DNA of 64,000 bases. Origin: Podarcis raffonei (Eukaryota; Chordata; Lepidosauria; Squamata; Lacertidae). The stretch spans positions 1,436,001-1,500,000 of the forward strand of contig NC_070619.1 of the NCBI RefSeq assembly GCF_027172205.1. Reading direction: 5' to 3'. Both the position numbers and the translations under genes were made by a program. Of the stretch, positions 43,944 to 54,465 are shown piece after piece; position 1 is the first letter of the stretch, and every line of letters starts with the position of its first letter. Under the pieces are notes generated by a model. It did not search any database. It was given only the letters and a program-made list of their open reading frames with translations, and was not told the origin of the DNA.

Positions 43944-44085
43944 ACTGGATAGCTCAGCTGGCAGAGCAAGAGATTCTTAATCTCAGGGTTGGGGGTTTGA
44001 GTTCCACCTGTGGCAAAAAGGTTCCTGCATTGCAGGGGTTGGACTAGATGACCCTCAGGGTCCCTTCCAACTCTAAAGTTCCATG
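43944..44085 (+). repeat. tRNA-SINE with CR1-type tail
   Basis: ggatagctcagctggcagag, B-box gggtttgagttccacc, tail ggttggactagatgaccctc. Confidence 0.85.
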
Positions 44086-44224
44086 AATCAAACTCTGGGC
44101 GGGGCGAGAGAGTCCACTGGGAGTGGGCAGGCCTTTCTGGACCCTGGGGTCACAGCCTGCAATGGATAAATGCTTTAAATTCTGCTAGCTTCTCTGAAAA
44201 GGGATGCAAAGCAATCTCTAGGGG

Positions 44225-44535
44225 ACTAAGAACAGCCTTGCAGGATCAGGCCAGAGGGGGCCCATCTGGTCCAGTGGTGGCGAACCTGCAGGCAGGATCC
44301 TGTGCACAAGAGTGATGCTTTCCCCCTCCCCTCCTGCGGTTTCCAGCCACCGATATTCAGAACAGAAGCATTACTTCTGAATAGGCAGGGCAGAGCCATT
44401 GTGATGGCTTCACCCAACATGAATTTGCCACCTTCCCCAGCAACTTGCATTCCACGTTCAGCAAAAGATTCCTGCATCACAGCGGCTAGGACTAGATGAC
44501 CCTCATAGTCCTTTCCAGCTCTACAATTCTATGAG
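44225..44535 (-). repeat. unassigned LINE/SINE family (antisense) plus CR1 tail at right
   Basis: ccttgcaggatcaggccaga, ctcctgcggtttccagccac; 44462-44535 is a plus-strand CR1 tail (gactagatgaccctcatagt). Confidence 0.6.
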
Positions 44536-44839
44536 TGGCAGACTGACTTCTGCATACGGAGGACGCATCCAGCTGCCGTGGCTAATAGTCACCAACAGAT
44601 CTATCCTACTCTACAAATTTACCAAATCCACTTTTAGAGCAATCAGACTGAGTGGCTGCTAGTTCCACAGACTAGCCTGGTCTCGTGGGAAGCGCTTTTT
44701 CTCATTCTATTCTTTTTCAAGACCCCAGTAAAGCCCCTTGGGGAAAGAAAGGAAGGCTTTTTGCACATCCAGTATGACCTGATGTACTCTTCCCTGCCAA
44801 AAAACTGAAAGAGGGTCGCTAGGCTCCTGTTGCCAAGAC

Positions 44840-44840
<1 letters not shown>

Positions 44841-44878
<38 letters not shown>
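44841..44878. repeat. (CT)n microsatellite
   Basis: About 19 units. Confidence 0.9.
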
Positions 44879-44880
<2 letters not shown>

Positions 44881-45430
44881 CCCTTCCAACTTTTAAGCAG
44901 GTGCCCAGCAGCATCCCTGACCACATGAGTTATTAAAATAGTACTCCTCCTCTCCCCCCCCCCCCCGCAATTTCCAAACTACCCCTCCCTGCTGTGTCTA
45001 AAGGGGGCGTGAGGGGAGGAAGGAGATTCTGATTGGTCTCTGCTGACCACCTCACCCATCCAATGGGAGGCTTTGCAATGGGGGGGGGGCTGCTAGGAAG
45101 AGGGAAAGCGAGAGAAGGTGGAAGCCACCAGTGGGCTGAAGAGATCTTGTGCATTCATTCCCTTCATTCCTCTCCTGCAACCTCCAATCTGCAAATCTCC
45201 CTCGGGGCCATCTTTCCTGCAACCTCAAAAATCTGCCTCTTCTTCCGGTTTGGTGAATTGCGCCTTTGCCTCACCAGATCCCTCCTCATGCCCTCCTGTG
45301 CGCCTCTGCCCCTTCTTCCCCTCTTCTCTGAATTCCATCCCTGCCCTTGGCCTGAGAGGGCCTCTCTTTGGGTGCCACGGCTGAGGAGGGGGGCAGACAC
45401 ATCCCGACATGGGTGAAATTCCAACATGGA
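44879..45430. other. unrecognised sequence
   Basis: C/G runs; no exon or repeat recognised. Confidence 0.4.
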
Positions 45431-45436
45431 GCACAA

Positions 45437-45592
45437 AATCATAGAATCATAGAATTGTAGAGTTGGAAGGGACCCTGAGGATCATCTAGTCCAACCCTCT
45501 GCAATGCAGGAATATGCAGCTGTCCCTTCAGGGATCGAACCTGCAACCTTGGCATTATCAGCACCACACTCTAACCAACTGAGCTATTGCAC
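45437..45592 (-). repeat. tRNA-SINE with CR1-type tail, antisense
   Basis: aatcatagaatcatagaatt to gggatcgaacctgcaacctt and ctctaaccaactgagctat. Confidence 0.9.
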
Positions 45593-45679
45593 CATCTATA
45601 TAAAGAAATACTTCTGTGGCCTGAGGACCAGGGTTTGGGGAAACCCACATGGTGCTGCCAGCAATGGGTGCTGCCAGAG

Positions 45680-45680
<1 letters not shown>

Positions 45681-45722
<42 letters not shown>
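45681..45722. repeat. (AAT)n microsatellite at an L2 tail
   Basis: About 14 units. Confidence 0.9.
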
Positions 45723-45723
<1 letters not shown>

Positions 45724-46010
45724 TGCCGTCCATCCAACTGGGTTGCCTCAGCCACTCTGGTGGCACCCAACCAAATATTAAAAACACAACAAAACATCAA
45801 CCATTAAAAACTTCCTGATACAGGGCTGCCTTCATATGTCTTTGGAAAGTTAGACAGTTCTTTATCTCCTTGACATTTGATGGGAGGGTGTTCCCACAGG
45901 GCGGGAGCCACTACGGAGAAGGCCCTCTGCCTGGCTCCCTGTGGCTTCACTTAATCGCAGGGAGGGAACCACCAGGAGGCACTTGGAGATGGACCCCAGT
46001 CTCTGGGCTC
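45724..46010 (-). mobile_element. L2-like LINE 3' end, antisense
   Basis: actgggttgcctcagccact, cagggctgccttcatatgtc and gagaaggccctctgcctggc. Confidence 0.8.
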
Positions 46011-47148
46011 CAGCTAAACAATGTTGAAATAATGCCCCTCAAAGAGGCCAAACTTAGATTCACAAAATGTACCCCTGTGAACAATGCTTTCCACGGTTGT
46101 AAAAACTGCGGAGAGAATAACTGGGTGCACTCTTCCCACCTTGGATCAAATCTATGCTGTCAGGTGCCATAAGAAAGCTGCAGAGATAGCGCAGGATAGT
46201 GCGCACCCCGGAAATGATCTTTTTCAGCTTCTGCTTTCTGGAAGAAGGTCCAGGATTATAAAGACTAGGACTAGCCGCCTGAGAAACAGTTTCTATCCAA
46301 ATGTGATTTTGGTTTTAAACGCAGTGTAAGGTAGTCTATGTGGGAGTATATTGTATTTAATTATGGAGTATCAGAGTTTTTAGAGGGTTAACCAGGCTGG
46401 GATAGCAGGCTTGTTGGTTTTTGAATGTCTGATGTAGATTTTTTCAATTTCGTTGTTCTGTATGGGACAATGACGATAAAGATTATCGTATCGTAAGCCC
46501 TGGACCTCTACAGATTCTCCGAGGAGGAGGCCAGCCTTCTTTGCAAACTCCCTGCCTTCACTTCCCGCGGCTGCCTCACATCCGATGAGGCAGCGGAGGA
46601 GACGCAGCAGAGAGCTGGCAGCCGGCCCAGTGCCCTGCTGAGTCAGCTCAGCTGAACAGGCCAAGGTGAGAGTTTGCTCCGCTCTCTTTTTTTATAGCTC
46701 ACATGGCTTCATGCACATTGCCCTGAGACGTAGAATGAGAAGGGTATCCCCCAAACCCCCCATGCAGGAAATATGGTTGGTCAGAGGTGGTGGCGGCACA
46801 CATCCTGTCTCAAACAGAACGGCAGGAGCCCCACACTATGTCCACGGAGCTCACACCTTGCGGAGGAATCCCAGTCAACCCTTAGAGAAACATCAGGACA
46901 GTCTCATGTGAGCGGGTGGAGAACAGGGCTATTTCATTCTTGAAAATAAAAAGGTTTCTAGGGGAAAGGTTATATGGGAGAACATGTGAGCAGAATTCAG
47001 AAGAAGATAAAAGGCTCAGGCCTGGCATTCCCAGGTACAGCTAAGGAGGAGTCTGGAAACCTGAGAGAGATGCTTCTGGTCGATACAGACCAGGAGCAAG
47101 GAAGCTTTTTCAATAAATCAATGGACTGAAGTCAGTGAGGACTGTCAG
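46011..47148. other. unrecognised sequence
   Basis: 46020-46500 looks repeat-like but was not assigned. No exon recognised. Confidence 0.35.
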
Positions 47149-47159
47149 GTGCCGCCCAA

Positions 47160-47375
47160 TGCAGGGTCACAGGTATTAGAATCACAGGATCGTAGAATCA
47201 TAGACTTGGAAAGGACCCAAGGGTCCTCTAGTCCAACCCCCTGCTGCAATGCAGGAATTTCAACTAAAGCATCCATGGCAGGTGGCCCCCAAAGCTCTGC
47301 TCAAAAACCTCCAAGGAAGGAGAGTCCTTCAGCTCTTACTGTCAGAAAGCTTTTTCCTAATGCTGAGCTGGAATC
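47160..47375 (-). repeat. CR1 3' end, antisense
   Basis: gaatcatagacttggaaagg, tctagtccaaccccctgctg, aaacctccaaggaaggagag. Confidence 0.8.
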
Positions 47376-47421
47376 TGCTTTCTTGTTACTTGAAGCCACT
47401 GTTCCCACCCATGGCCTAACG

Positions 47422-47557
47422 CAGCCTTCCTCAACCTCGGCTCTCCAGATGTTTTTGGCCTACAACTCCCATGATCCCTAGCTAGGAGGACCAGTCGTCA
47501 GGGATGATGGGAATTGTAGTCTCAAAACATCTGGAGGGGCGAGGTGGAGGAAGTCTG
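47422..47557. mobile_element. hAT-type foldback MITE, 136 bp, 8-bp TSD
   Basis: Long inverted arms, cagccttcctcaacc against gaggtggaggaagtctg, with tacaactcccatgatccct mirrored by agggatgatgggaattgtag. TSD gcctaacg/gcctaatg (one C-to-T change). Confidence 0.8.
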
Positions 47558-47559
47558 GC

Positions 47560-48150
47560 CTAATGATTCAAAAAAGGAAGAATGAGAAGCCTTTCCGAGT
47601 AGTGCCATTAACTACAGTGCTCAAATGAGAGTGACTGGAAAGGGTTGGAGTTTTTAAATAAAATAAAGTCATTAAAAACACATCATCATCATCATCATGA
47701 GTTAGTTCTATTAGCGCCATTTCTGAGCTTGATGTCAAACCAGGTTGTAAAACAGCATCTGTTTAGGGGTTGTGGTGAACGCTCACTGATGGCTCTGAAC
47801 AACATCATGCTCACCGGTGCATGTAGGGAACAAGGGCGGGGGGGTGGGGGTCATGCATGCAGGAAAAAGCACAGCGCTTCCAACGGTGTGGAGAGCCAGT
47901 GACAATTCCACTTGGAGCAGCTAGAAGTGGATGGTGCCAGCGGTGGTCTCAAACTTCAGCAGCATCCTGCACAATGCCAAACTTTTGCACACAGCCCACC
48001 TCTCGCCTTCCATTCTGCATCCTAGTTGTGGTGCCCCTAAGGCTCCACGCCCAGTGCAAGCGAAGCAGCTGCACTCCCTTAATTCAGCCTCTGGCGCCAG
48101 AAGTCAGCGCACCTGGAAGCAGTCTGCAGTCTGCCCTGAACCTATGGTCG
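47560..48150. other. unrecognised sequence
   Basis: (atc)n at 47683-47697; nothing else recognised. Confidence 0.4.
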
Positions 48151-48154
48151 CCCT

Positions 48155-48790
48155 CTTAAGAACATAAGAAGATTCACGTGGATCAGGCCAAAGGGGCCTA
48201 TCTACTCCTCATAGTGGCAAAATACCCTATAGAACTTCAGATAGACTGCCTCTGGGCCTGGAAGTTCCATTCCAACCTAAGAGCCCTGCAGGATCAGGCC
48301 AAGGGCCCATCTAGATAAGCACGAGAGCCCCTCCCCTCATGGGTGTAGCCAGGATTTGTGTTGGGGAGGGCAGGACCAAGCTACCTGCAACACTGTTGGT
48401 CAGTTTGTAGAAGCCACGCCTATTGCTCAGTGGGCGGTTGCCAGTTGCTAGAATGCGCCACAACATCATCCAGGTGACCTCGGCAAGCATTTCAATTGCA
48501 AATATTCTGATTATTTCTACTTTTAGTAAAGTATTTTTATTCACCTGATTTGGGAGGTGCAGTTGCCCCCGCTGCTCCCTGGCTACACCCATGCCTCTTC
48601 TCCTATGGTTCCCAGAAACCAGTATTCAGAACATGGAGGCAGAGCACAGCCATTGTGGCTGGTAGCTGCCAATAGACTTCTCTTCCGGGAATTTGCCCAG
48701 TCTTTTTAAGCCCTCCAAGTTGGTGTCCATTGCTGATTCCTGCAGCAGCAAGTTCCATAGTTCTATGCACTTTCACAGGAAGGACCATGA
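48155..48790 (-). mobile_element. unassigned LINE/SINE family, longest copy, interrupted
   Basis: aagaacataagaagattcac, ggatcaggccaaaggggcct, gaggcagagcacagccattg and aagttccatagttctatgca. The 48335-48595 part is different sequence, so it is two pieces or holds an insertion. Confidence 0.55.
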
Positions 48791-48860
48791 ACCCAGTTCT
48801 AACATCACTATAAACGTAGTATGCAGCCCCACGTTCCTTTGGGAGGGTGGGCGGGATATA

Positions 48861-48897
48861 AACTGAATGAATGAATGAATGAATGAATGAATGAATA
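48861..48897. repeat. (TGAA)n microsatellite
   Basis: About nine units, after a ggcgggatataaactg tail. Confidence 0.9.
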
Positions 48898-49054
48898 GGA
48901 TAAGAATAAGAGAGAAAATCCTTTCACTTCCTTAGTCTCTCGCAAAAGGGTGGCTGATCCTTTTTTCTTTCCACTTTTACATCCCCACGTGCCCATGAGG
49001 TCCACGCAGATCAGCTAGGGCAGAAGCATTATCCCCATTTGTCAAATGATCAGT

Positions 49055-49460
49055 CTCATAGAACCATAGAACTGCAGTTGGAAGGGACCCAAGGGTCATC
49101 TAGCCCAACCCCCTGCAATGAGGAATCTCAGCTAGTTCATTCATAACATACTGCCATCCAACCTCTGCTTAAAAAGCTCCAAGGAAGGAGAGGCCACCAC
49201 CTTCCTAGCTAGTCCATTCTCCACTCTCGGACAGCTCTTTCTGCCAGAAAGTTCTTCCCGATGTTTGGTTGGAATCTCCTTTCTGGTAACTTGAAGTCAT
49301 GGGTTCAAGTCCTGCCCTCCAGAGCAGGAGAAAACACACTTGTTCCTTCATGTGGCAGCCCTTGAACTATTTGAAGATGGCTCTCCTATCCCCTCTCAGT
49401 CTCCTCTTTTCCAGGCTACACATACCCAGATCCTTCAAGTGTTCCTCATCCGGCTTGCTT
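49055..49460 (-). mobile_element. CR1 LINE 3' end, antisense
   Basis: tctcatagaaccatagaact, cacttgttccttcatgtggc, ctcagtctcctcttttccag; mirrors 14240-14690. Confidence 0.8.
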
Positions 49461-49835
49461 TCCAGTCTCCTCTTTTCATGACCAGGGAGAGAGTGTGTGC
49501 CCCTGTCTACTGCCCCCCCCAGCTTTGGACGTATTTTGTTTTTTATTTTTCCGCCATGCCAAAACTGATGGGGTTTACAAGGGCCTTGAAGAGCTGGGGT
49601 GTGGAGTTGATGGAGCCCCACTGAACAAGGATGATGAGTGGACAGTTCTGTATAAACCCATCACTAATGCACTATTCCTGCATTGATGAGCCTCTCTGCT
49701 GCTTAGCTTCAATTGTGTCATATTTCTGCAAGGGCCTCTCCAGACTGCAGTTTTTTTGTGGGTGTATTACGTATTAATTATTGTTGTTAATTACCCACCC
49801 TTCACCCAAAGGTCCCAGGCTGGGTTAAAACACAA
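49461..49835. other. unrecognised sequence
   Basis: A degenerate CR1-like repetition near 49440-49480; the rest is unrecognised. Confidence 0.4.
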
Positions 49836-49837
49836 TA

Positions 49838-50044
49838 CAGTGGTACCTCGGGTTAAGTACTTAATTTGTTCCGGAGGTCCGTTCTTAACCTGAAACTGTT
49901 CTTAACCTGAAGCACCACTTTAGCTAACGGAGCCTGCTGCTGCTGCCACGCCACTGGAGCACGATTTCTGTTCTCATCCTGAAGTAAAGTTCTGTAACCT
50001 GAAGCGCCTGTAACCTGAAGCATCTGTAACCCGAGGTACCAGTG
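49838..50044. mobile_element. pogo/Tigger-like MITE
   Basis: Ends cagtggtacctcgggtta and acccgaggtaccagtg, TA flanks. Confidence 0.85.
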
Positions 50045-50079
50045 TACAGGCAGCCCCCAGTATTTGTGCATTCAAGATG

Positions 50080-50420
50080 TGTATGACCCTCCAACATTTC
50101 TCTGATGAAAATAAGGACGTCCTATTCCACAATAATATTCTTATTAATAATTTTACTACTTATATCCCGCCCATCTGACTGGGTTTCCCCAGCCGCTCTG
50201 GGCAGCTTCTAGCATATATAAAACAATAATAAAACATTTTTAAAAAACTTCCCTCTACAGGGCTGCCTTCAGGAGTCTTCTAAAGGTTGTCTAGTTACTT
50301 ATCTCCTTGGCTTGGGGGTCACATAGCTCCATACGCTCCAACATTTTCCCCATGAAAACAGGGACGTCCTAAAGAAAAGCAGGACACTCCAGGATCAAAT
50401 CAGAAACTGGGACACTGAAC
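50080..50420 (-). mobile_element. chimeric retroposon (GGACATCC unit at both ends of an L2 tail)
   Basis: Unit end at 50090-50130 (acatttctctgatgaaaata), L2 tail 50140-50310, junction cttatctccttggcttgggg, then the unit again at 50335-50410. Confidence 0.6.
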
Positions 50421-50559
50421 CCAGGAGTGACCCAGAAACATCATAAGACGTCACTGAAATGTCACTGGAATGGGTGCTTGCCAGCTTTTCCAACGGGTTT
50501 CAATTATACACGAGGTGCAAGGTGCCTGGGAACGTAAGCACCACATAAACAGGGGGCTG

Positions 50560-50795
50560 CCTGTACCTTGGTTTACAAACTTAATCCGTTCCGGAAGTCC
50601 GTTCTTAAAAAACCGTTCTTAAACCAAGGCAAACTTTCCCTAATGAGGCCTCCCGCTGCCGCTGCCCTTCCACCGTTCGGATTCCGTTCTTAGACTGAGG
50701 TAAAGTTCACAAACCAGGACACTACTTCCAGTTTTGCGGAGTTCGGAAACCGAATAGTTCGTAACCAGGGCTGTTCTTAAACCAAGGTACCACTG
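50560..50795. mobile_element. pogo/Tigger-like MITE
   Basis: Right end aaaccaaggtaccactg followed by TA; left end cctgtaccttggtttac is less clear. Confidence 0.7.
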
Positions 50796-50859
50796 TATTT
50801 AAAACAACATAAAACCAATTACAACCCTTTAAAACAAGGTTGCTCTTAGATACACATAC

Positions 50860-51130
50860 ACCTCGAGTGTTGAAAGAGGGCAAAGAGGAAAGTCTTTAAC
50901 ATTCTCCAAAAGCCAGACAATGAAGGTGCAGGATGTCCTTCTGCGGGGATTTCCACAGATTAGGGGCCACCACAGAGAAGGCCTGATCCCTCTGGGTCAC
51001 CCCCCACATCTGAGAGCAGAGTAACTACCAAGAGGCCCCCTCTGACCTCAGGACCTGAGAGGGTCTGTAGGGAAGGAGGCAGTTTTTAAGGTATTTTGGG
51101 GCCTGAGTCATTTAGGGCTTCTACGATATT
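50860..51130 (-). repeat. older LINE-like fragment, antisense
   Basis: gggccaccacagagaaggcc and ttttggggcctgagtcattt parallel the L2 segment. Confidence 0.5.
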
Positions 51131-52535
51131 ATTATTTCTTGACTAAAGGTGCCCAAAACGACCATGTCGTGCCTTTAGTGGTGGTTATCCTTGACTGTCT
51201 ACACATGGTTCTGCATTATTACTTGCTCCCCTGAGTGTTGCAGTGATATTGCAACAAAGTCGGGAGAAAAATAAACAAGCAAGCAAATCCTGAACTTTGG
51301 GGATATGAAAATTTGCAGGATGTCCAACCCAAAACTCTTGCAGGTGCCAAGAGTGTTGAAAGCCAGGTCACACGTAACCGCCCCGATGCCATCACAGGCG
51401 CAAGTCATCGTGAACACACGCTAAAGGACACCTAGAATATACAGCTACCCTGGCGCACTTCCTGAAGAGCATCGCTGGGTCACCCTGTGGACGCCCTGCC
51501 TGCTCAGAACCCAAATTGATTATGAGAGTTCAACAGCTAGATGTCCCAGGTTCAAATCCTGCCCTGCTATGAGGACAGCCAGAGCTGGCTTCACATTTTG
51601 CACATGTTCCCATGCGCCCTTGGCAAGGAGCCATATTGGTGCCCCCTTTCCCCTTGCAGCTTTGCCAGAAGAGCCTGCGCACCTCACCCGGCCGCCAGAG
51701 GAACATCCAGGGGAGCGGGCAGGATCCTAGCCACTCCAAGCCACCATGGAGAGGCGGGGTTATGTGGGGGGCCCTGGGCCTAAACCCCTAAGGACACCCC
51801 TGCATCCAAGGAAAGAGAGGTTGGAGGAGCAACAGGCAGCTGCCCCAGTGGGGGCTGCAAGATGGGATTTGTGGAGGTAATGGTGGGGCGGGAGGGGGGC
51901 GTGGCAGCCAGCTGACCCCTCGTTCCCCACCCCACTTTCTCCAAAACTGGGGGTCAAGTGAAACTAGTCGCTGAGCAGAGTGAGGCACCCCAATGATCCA
52001 TCCTGCCTTTCAGCAGAGAAGAGCTAGAGAGGATGGCCGGAAACAGGACCGCTTTTTTCTGTTGTTATCATCATTGCTATTGTTACTGCTATTGCTAGTA
52101 TTTAAAATGAAACTTCTTGCACCCTGTGATGGCCAGAAGCAGGGGGGGGCGGGGAGGGGAAAGAGGAAGAGAGCCTGTGGCAGGATCAGTTTAAAAGGTC
52201 ACTGGCAGAAAATAAATCCTCCCCTTTTGCAGCAGGGGCTGCCCTGACCAGAATCCGTGTGCTCCAAATGAGAACCTTGTGGCAGAGAATTTCAGAAAAA
52301 ACGCCTCTCCCCGGGACCTCGAAACTTTCGAGCGTTTCAGCGGTTTGGCTTTGTTGCAAATCTGTTCATTGATGGGAAGCAAAATCTTTTTTTAAAAAAA
52401 CAACAACCCGCACACACATAGTTTTTTTGTTTTAGAAAGTGGCAAAAAACCACCAGCCCAATTCTTTTTGTGCAAGCCGTGCAAAAGTCAAAGGCTGCGT
52501 CTCACCCCATCTTCGTCTCCCGGAGGTCTCTTTTC
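51131..52535. other. unrecognised sequence
   Basis: No exon or repeat recognised; (att/gct)n-like stretch at 52055-52100. Confidence 0.4.
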
Positions 52536-52539
52536 TTCC

Positions 52540-53290
52540 AGGTCTCCCTCTGATCCTTTCCACGTTGCTTTCCCCACCTCCTTCCTTCGGCTCTTTCTCT
52601 CCGGATCCGGATCCTCCTCAAATTTCCGGAATTTCACTTTGGGAATCCACTAGTTGGGAAGCGGGAGGGGGGGGCAGGGCGGATGCGGGCGGACAAAAGG
52701 AGAGATGTGAAATACTGGATGAGTCTGGAGCCACGCATTGCAAAGGCAGATCACCCAGACCGGGGCGACCCCCCCTCCCCGCAAGCCACAAAGGGGTCCC
52801 GCCGCCCACGAGGGAGCCCCGCCAGAAGAACTTTGCCTCTCCTGCTGAGCAGATGTGTGTCAGGAAGAGGGTGGAAGCAGAGGGAGGCTGTCAGCTGGCT
52901 TCCCCCCCCCGGGTGTGTTGCAAATATTTCTCCTTCTCTAAGCCCGACCCCAAAGATTTGCAAATAAATCAGAATCAAAGTCGGTCTCCTTACCCGTTTC
53001 TGTGGCCTTTTCTGGGCTAGCTTGGCAAGGTCTTTGTTCTCCTTTTTTCATTAAAAAAAAATTCTCTTCCTTCCTCCACCAACTCTGCTTCATCTCTCGG
53101 TCACATTTCTTCTTTGAGTTATTTCCAAGGGCTGGGGGGGGGGGGAGTGTCCTATTTGTCGGCTCCTGGGCGCCACCTGCTGGAAGACTCTGGCGCGCGT
53201 TTCGCTTGCGGACCCTCTGCGGGGGCGCAGGGTCACTTTCAGGACCCCCGGATCTCTTTGGGGGCGAAGCGGCTGCAAGGACAGGGAAGG
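52540..53290 (-). promoter_or_regulatory. CpG-rich region, candidate HOMER3 promoter
   Basis: CpG dinucleotides are dense around 52560-52860 and 53160-53280, outside recognised repeats, upstream of HOMER3 and 3' of the semaphorin. A good minus-strand donor (CGG|GTAAGG, exon edge 52994) lies inside and could end a 5' untranslated exon. Location and composition are the only evidence. Confidence 0.3.
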
Positions 53291-53504
53291 AAAGGGCAGC
53301 CCAGCCCATCCGGGGGTTTTGTTTTAAGCACTGCTGTGTTTTTAATATATATAATGGGGAGGGGCGGAACCTTTTCATCCTGATCCCGAGGGCCGTATCA
53401 CCTTCCCAGGGAGCCTTCCAGGGGCCACATGCTCTATGTTTCTATCATATTGTTATTTTTGGCATTACTATTATTACTATTGGGGTGTTAGGGGAGGTGT
53501 GGTC

Positions 53505-53830
53505 GTTTGGTCCCCACCCTGCCCTCAGCTGAGCTCTCACCTGTGGTTCCTGGAAGCTGTCAGCAAGCGGCCACAATCCCTGGAACGGCTTCTCCCCTGC
53601 ATGTGAAGACCAGCTCCAGTAGATTGAGCAGATGAGACCAAGAGTTTCTGCACAGGTTGGAGAGGGGAGTGAGGGGCAGGTGGTGCTCATCCCCCTGGGA
53701 AAGGAAACTCTGATCCTAAACCTCTGTTGCCTTGTGGGATGTCTTCAGGAGAAGAAAAGGCTGAGGACTAAACCCTACACAAATCTGAAGACCCTAAGAC
53801 GGCTGGATGGCGTCTTGTATGCAAGGGGTT
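53505..53830. repeat. unassigned repeat, copy 2 of 2
   Basis: Partner of 8555-8998; a CR1 tail (gactagatgacccttggggt) adjoins at 53830-53878. Confidence 0.6.
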
Positions 53831-53941
53831 TGACTAGATGACCCTTGGGGTACCTTTGCAACGCTTCAATTCTATGAGTGTCCCCAACATGAAACTCTCA
53901 AGCAGAACTGAAACACAAAAGCCCCCCTCTCCCTCCCACGA

Positions 53942-54397
53942 TTTGCATGATCTGTATAGGGAAGTTTTTAATGTTTGATGTTTTATTGTGCTCTTATATC
54001 TGTTGAGGGATGTGGGTGGCGCTGTGGTCTAAACCACTGAGCCTTGGGCTTGCTGATCAGAAGGTCGGCGGTTCGAATCCCCGCAATGTCGGGGTGAGCT
54101 CCCGTTGCTCTGTCCCTGCTCCTGCCAACCTAGCAGTTCAAAAGCACGTCAAAGTGCAAGTAGATAAAGAGGTACCGCTCCGGCGGGAAGGTAAACGGCG
54201 TTTCCGTGTGCTGCTCTGGTTCACCATGATCCGGAAGCTGTACGCCGGCTCCCTCGGCCACTAAAGCGAGATGAGCGCCACAACCCCAGAGTTGTCCGCG
54301 ACTGGACTTAACGGTCAGGGGTCCCTTTACCTTTACCTATATCTGTTGGAACCCACCCAGAGTGGCTGGGGCAACTCGGTCAGAAGGGTAGAGTACA

Positions 54398-54444
<47 letters not shown>

Positions 54445-54465
54445 TGATGATGATGATGATGATGG
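53942..54465 (+). mobile_element. L2 3' tail split by a Sauria SINE, with (AAT)(GAT) run
   Basis: L2 parts at 53950-54005 and 54338-54395; microsatellite (taa)n and (gat)n from 54399 to 54465. Confidence 0.8.
54006..54337 (+). repeat. Sauria-type SINE, perfect 11-bp TSD, nested in L2
   Basis: tatatctgttg at 53995-54005 and 54338-54348. Head gtggcgctgtggtctaaacc, B-box ggcggttcgaatccccgc, tail tccctttacctttacc. Confidence 0.92.

Noticed and set aside
52938-53378. Start codon at 53049-53051 (minus) before a good donor as HOMER3 exon 1
   Set aside because: It would leave one base at the junction, but the next HOMER3 exon needs two, so the frame fails. The donor may still belong to an untranslated exon.
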